Source: an uncultured Eubacteriales bacterium
Lineage (GTDB): Bacteria; Bacillota; Clostridia; Monoglobales; Monoglobaceae
NCBI GenBank assembly: GCA_900545865.1
Contig: URAN01000030.1
Span: forward strand, 1 to 35,519
Reading direction: 5' to 3'
DNA length: 35,519 nucleotides
The notes beneath the pieces are model-generated. The model did not search any database. It worked only from the letters and a program-made list of their open reading frames with translations, and had not been told where the DNA came from. The translations under genes and the position numbers were made by a program. Positions 35,509-35,519 of the stretch are shown in pieces. Every line of letters begins with the position of its first letter. Positions within the stretch are counted from its first letter, which is position 1.

Positions 35509-35519
35509 TTCTCCCTTCT

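Overview
The window looks like chromosome from an anaerobic, low-to-moderate GC member of the Clostridia. Supporting signs are a Gram-positive style GyrA, strong AGGAGG-type ribosome binding sites, a SpoVT (sporulation regulator) remnant, and many secreted proteins with S-layer homology (SLH) domains. The SLH-rich, pectin- or rhamnose-oriented content recalls gut fibre degraders, but a genus cannot be named from sequence alone.

Layout. (1) 246-5070, plus strand, housekeeping: gyrA, a TtcA-type tRNA thiolase, an ABC-2 permease with no ATPase beside it, and a cyclophilin lipoprotein, closed by a strong bidirectional terminator. (2) 5137-21306, minus strand, 'operon A': a 16 kb run of tightly packed genes, nearly all for large exported proteins. 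In transcription order these are an 893-aa multi-LamG-like protein, a CE2-like SGNH esterase separated from it only by an in-frame TGA, an 856-aa multi-LamG-like protein, a 1613-aa protein with LamG-like modules, a stalk domain and a probable unassigned glycoside hydrolase core, then a 576-aa and a 1064-aa SLH protein. (3) 21307-22767: a 615-bp control region rich in palindromes and helically phased direct repeats, and a divergent AraC-family regulator that probably controls operon A. (4) 22826-24094: a glycerol-1-phosphate dehydrogenase with a consensus promoter. (5) 24326 to about 28090: a scarred, mobile-element-like segment. It holds a serine recombinase fused in frame to residues 30 to the end of SpoVT, a frameshifted and truncated HipA/CtkA-like kinase, an imperfect 98-bp inverted repeat, and a LysR-type regulator remnant. 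(6) 28096-35458, minus strand, 'operon B': a 550-aa SLH protein, an 877-aa SLH protein, a 294-aa SLH protein and a cytoplasmic GH78 alpha-L-rhamnosidase.

How it fits together. The adjacent pair 576-aa/1064-aa in operon A has the same order and architecture as the pair 550-aa/877-aa in operon B. This suggests a recurring two-protein SLH unit deployed with different carbohydrate-active genes. Operon A would act outside the cell on an acetylated polysaccharide, and operon B would end with cytoplasmic removal of rhamnose from imported oligosaccharides.

The most striking observations are the recombinase-SpoVT fusion, which looks like one end of an element inserted in a sporulation gene, and the in-frame TGA between the LamG-like protein and the esterase. 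The other half of spoVT is not in the window. If the element is intact, operon B lies inside it. No tRNA, rRNA or CRISPR array was seen.
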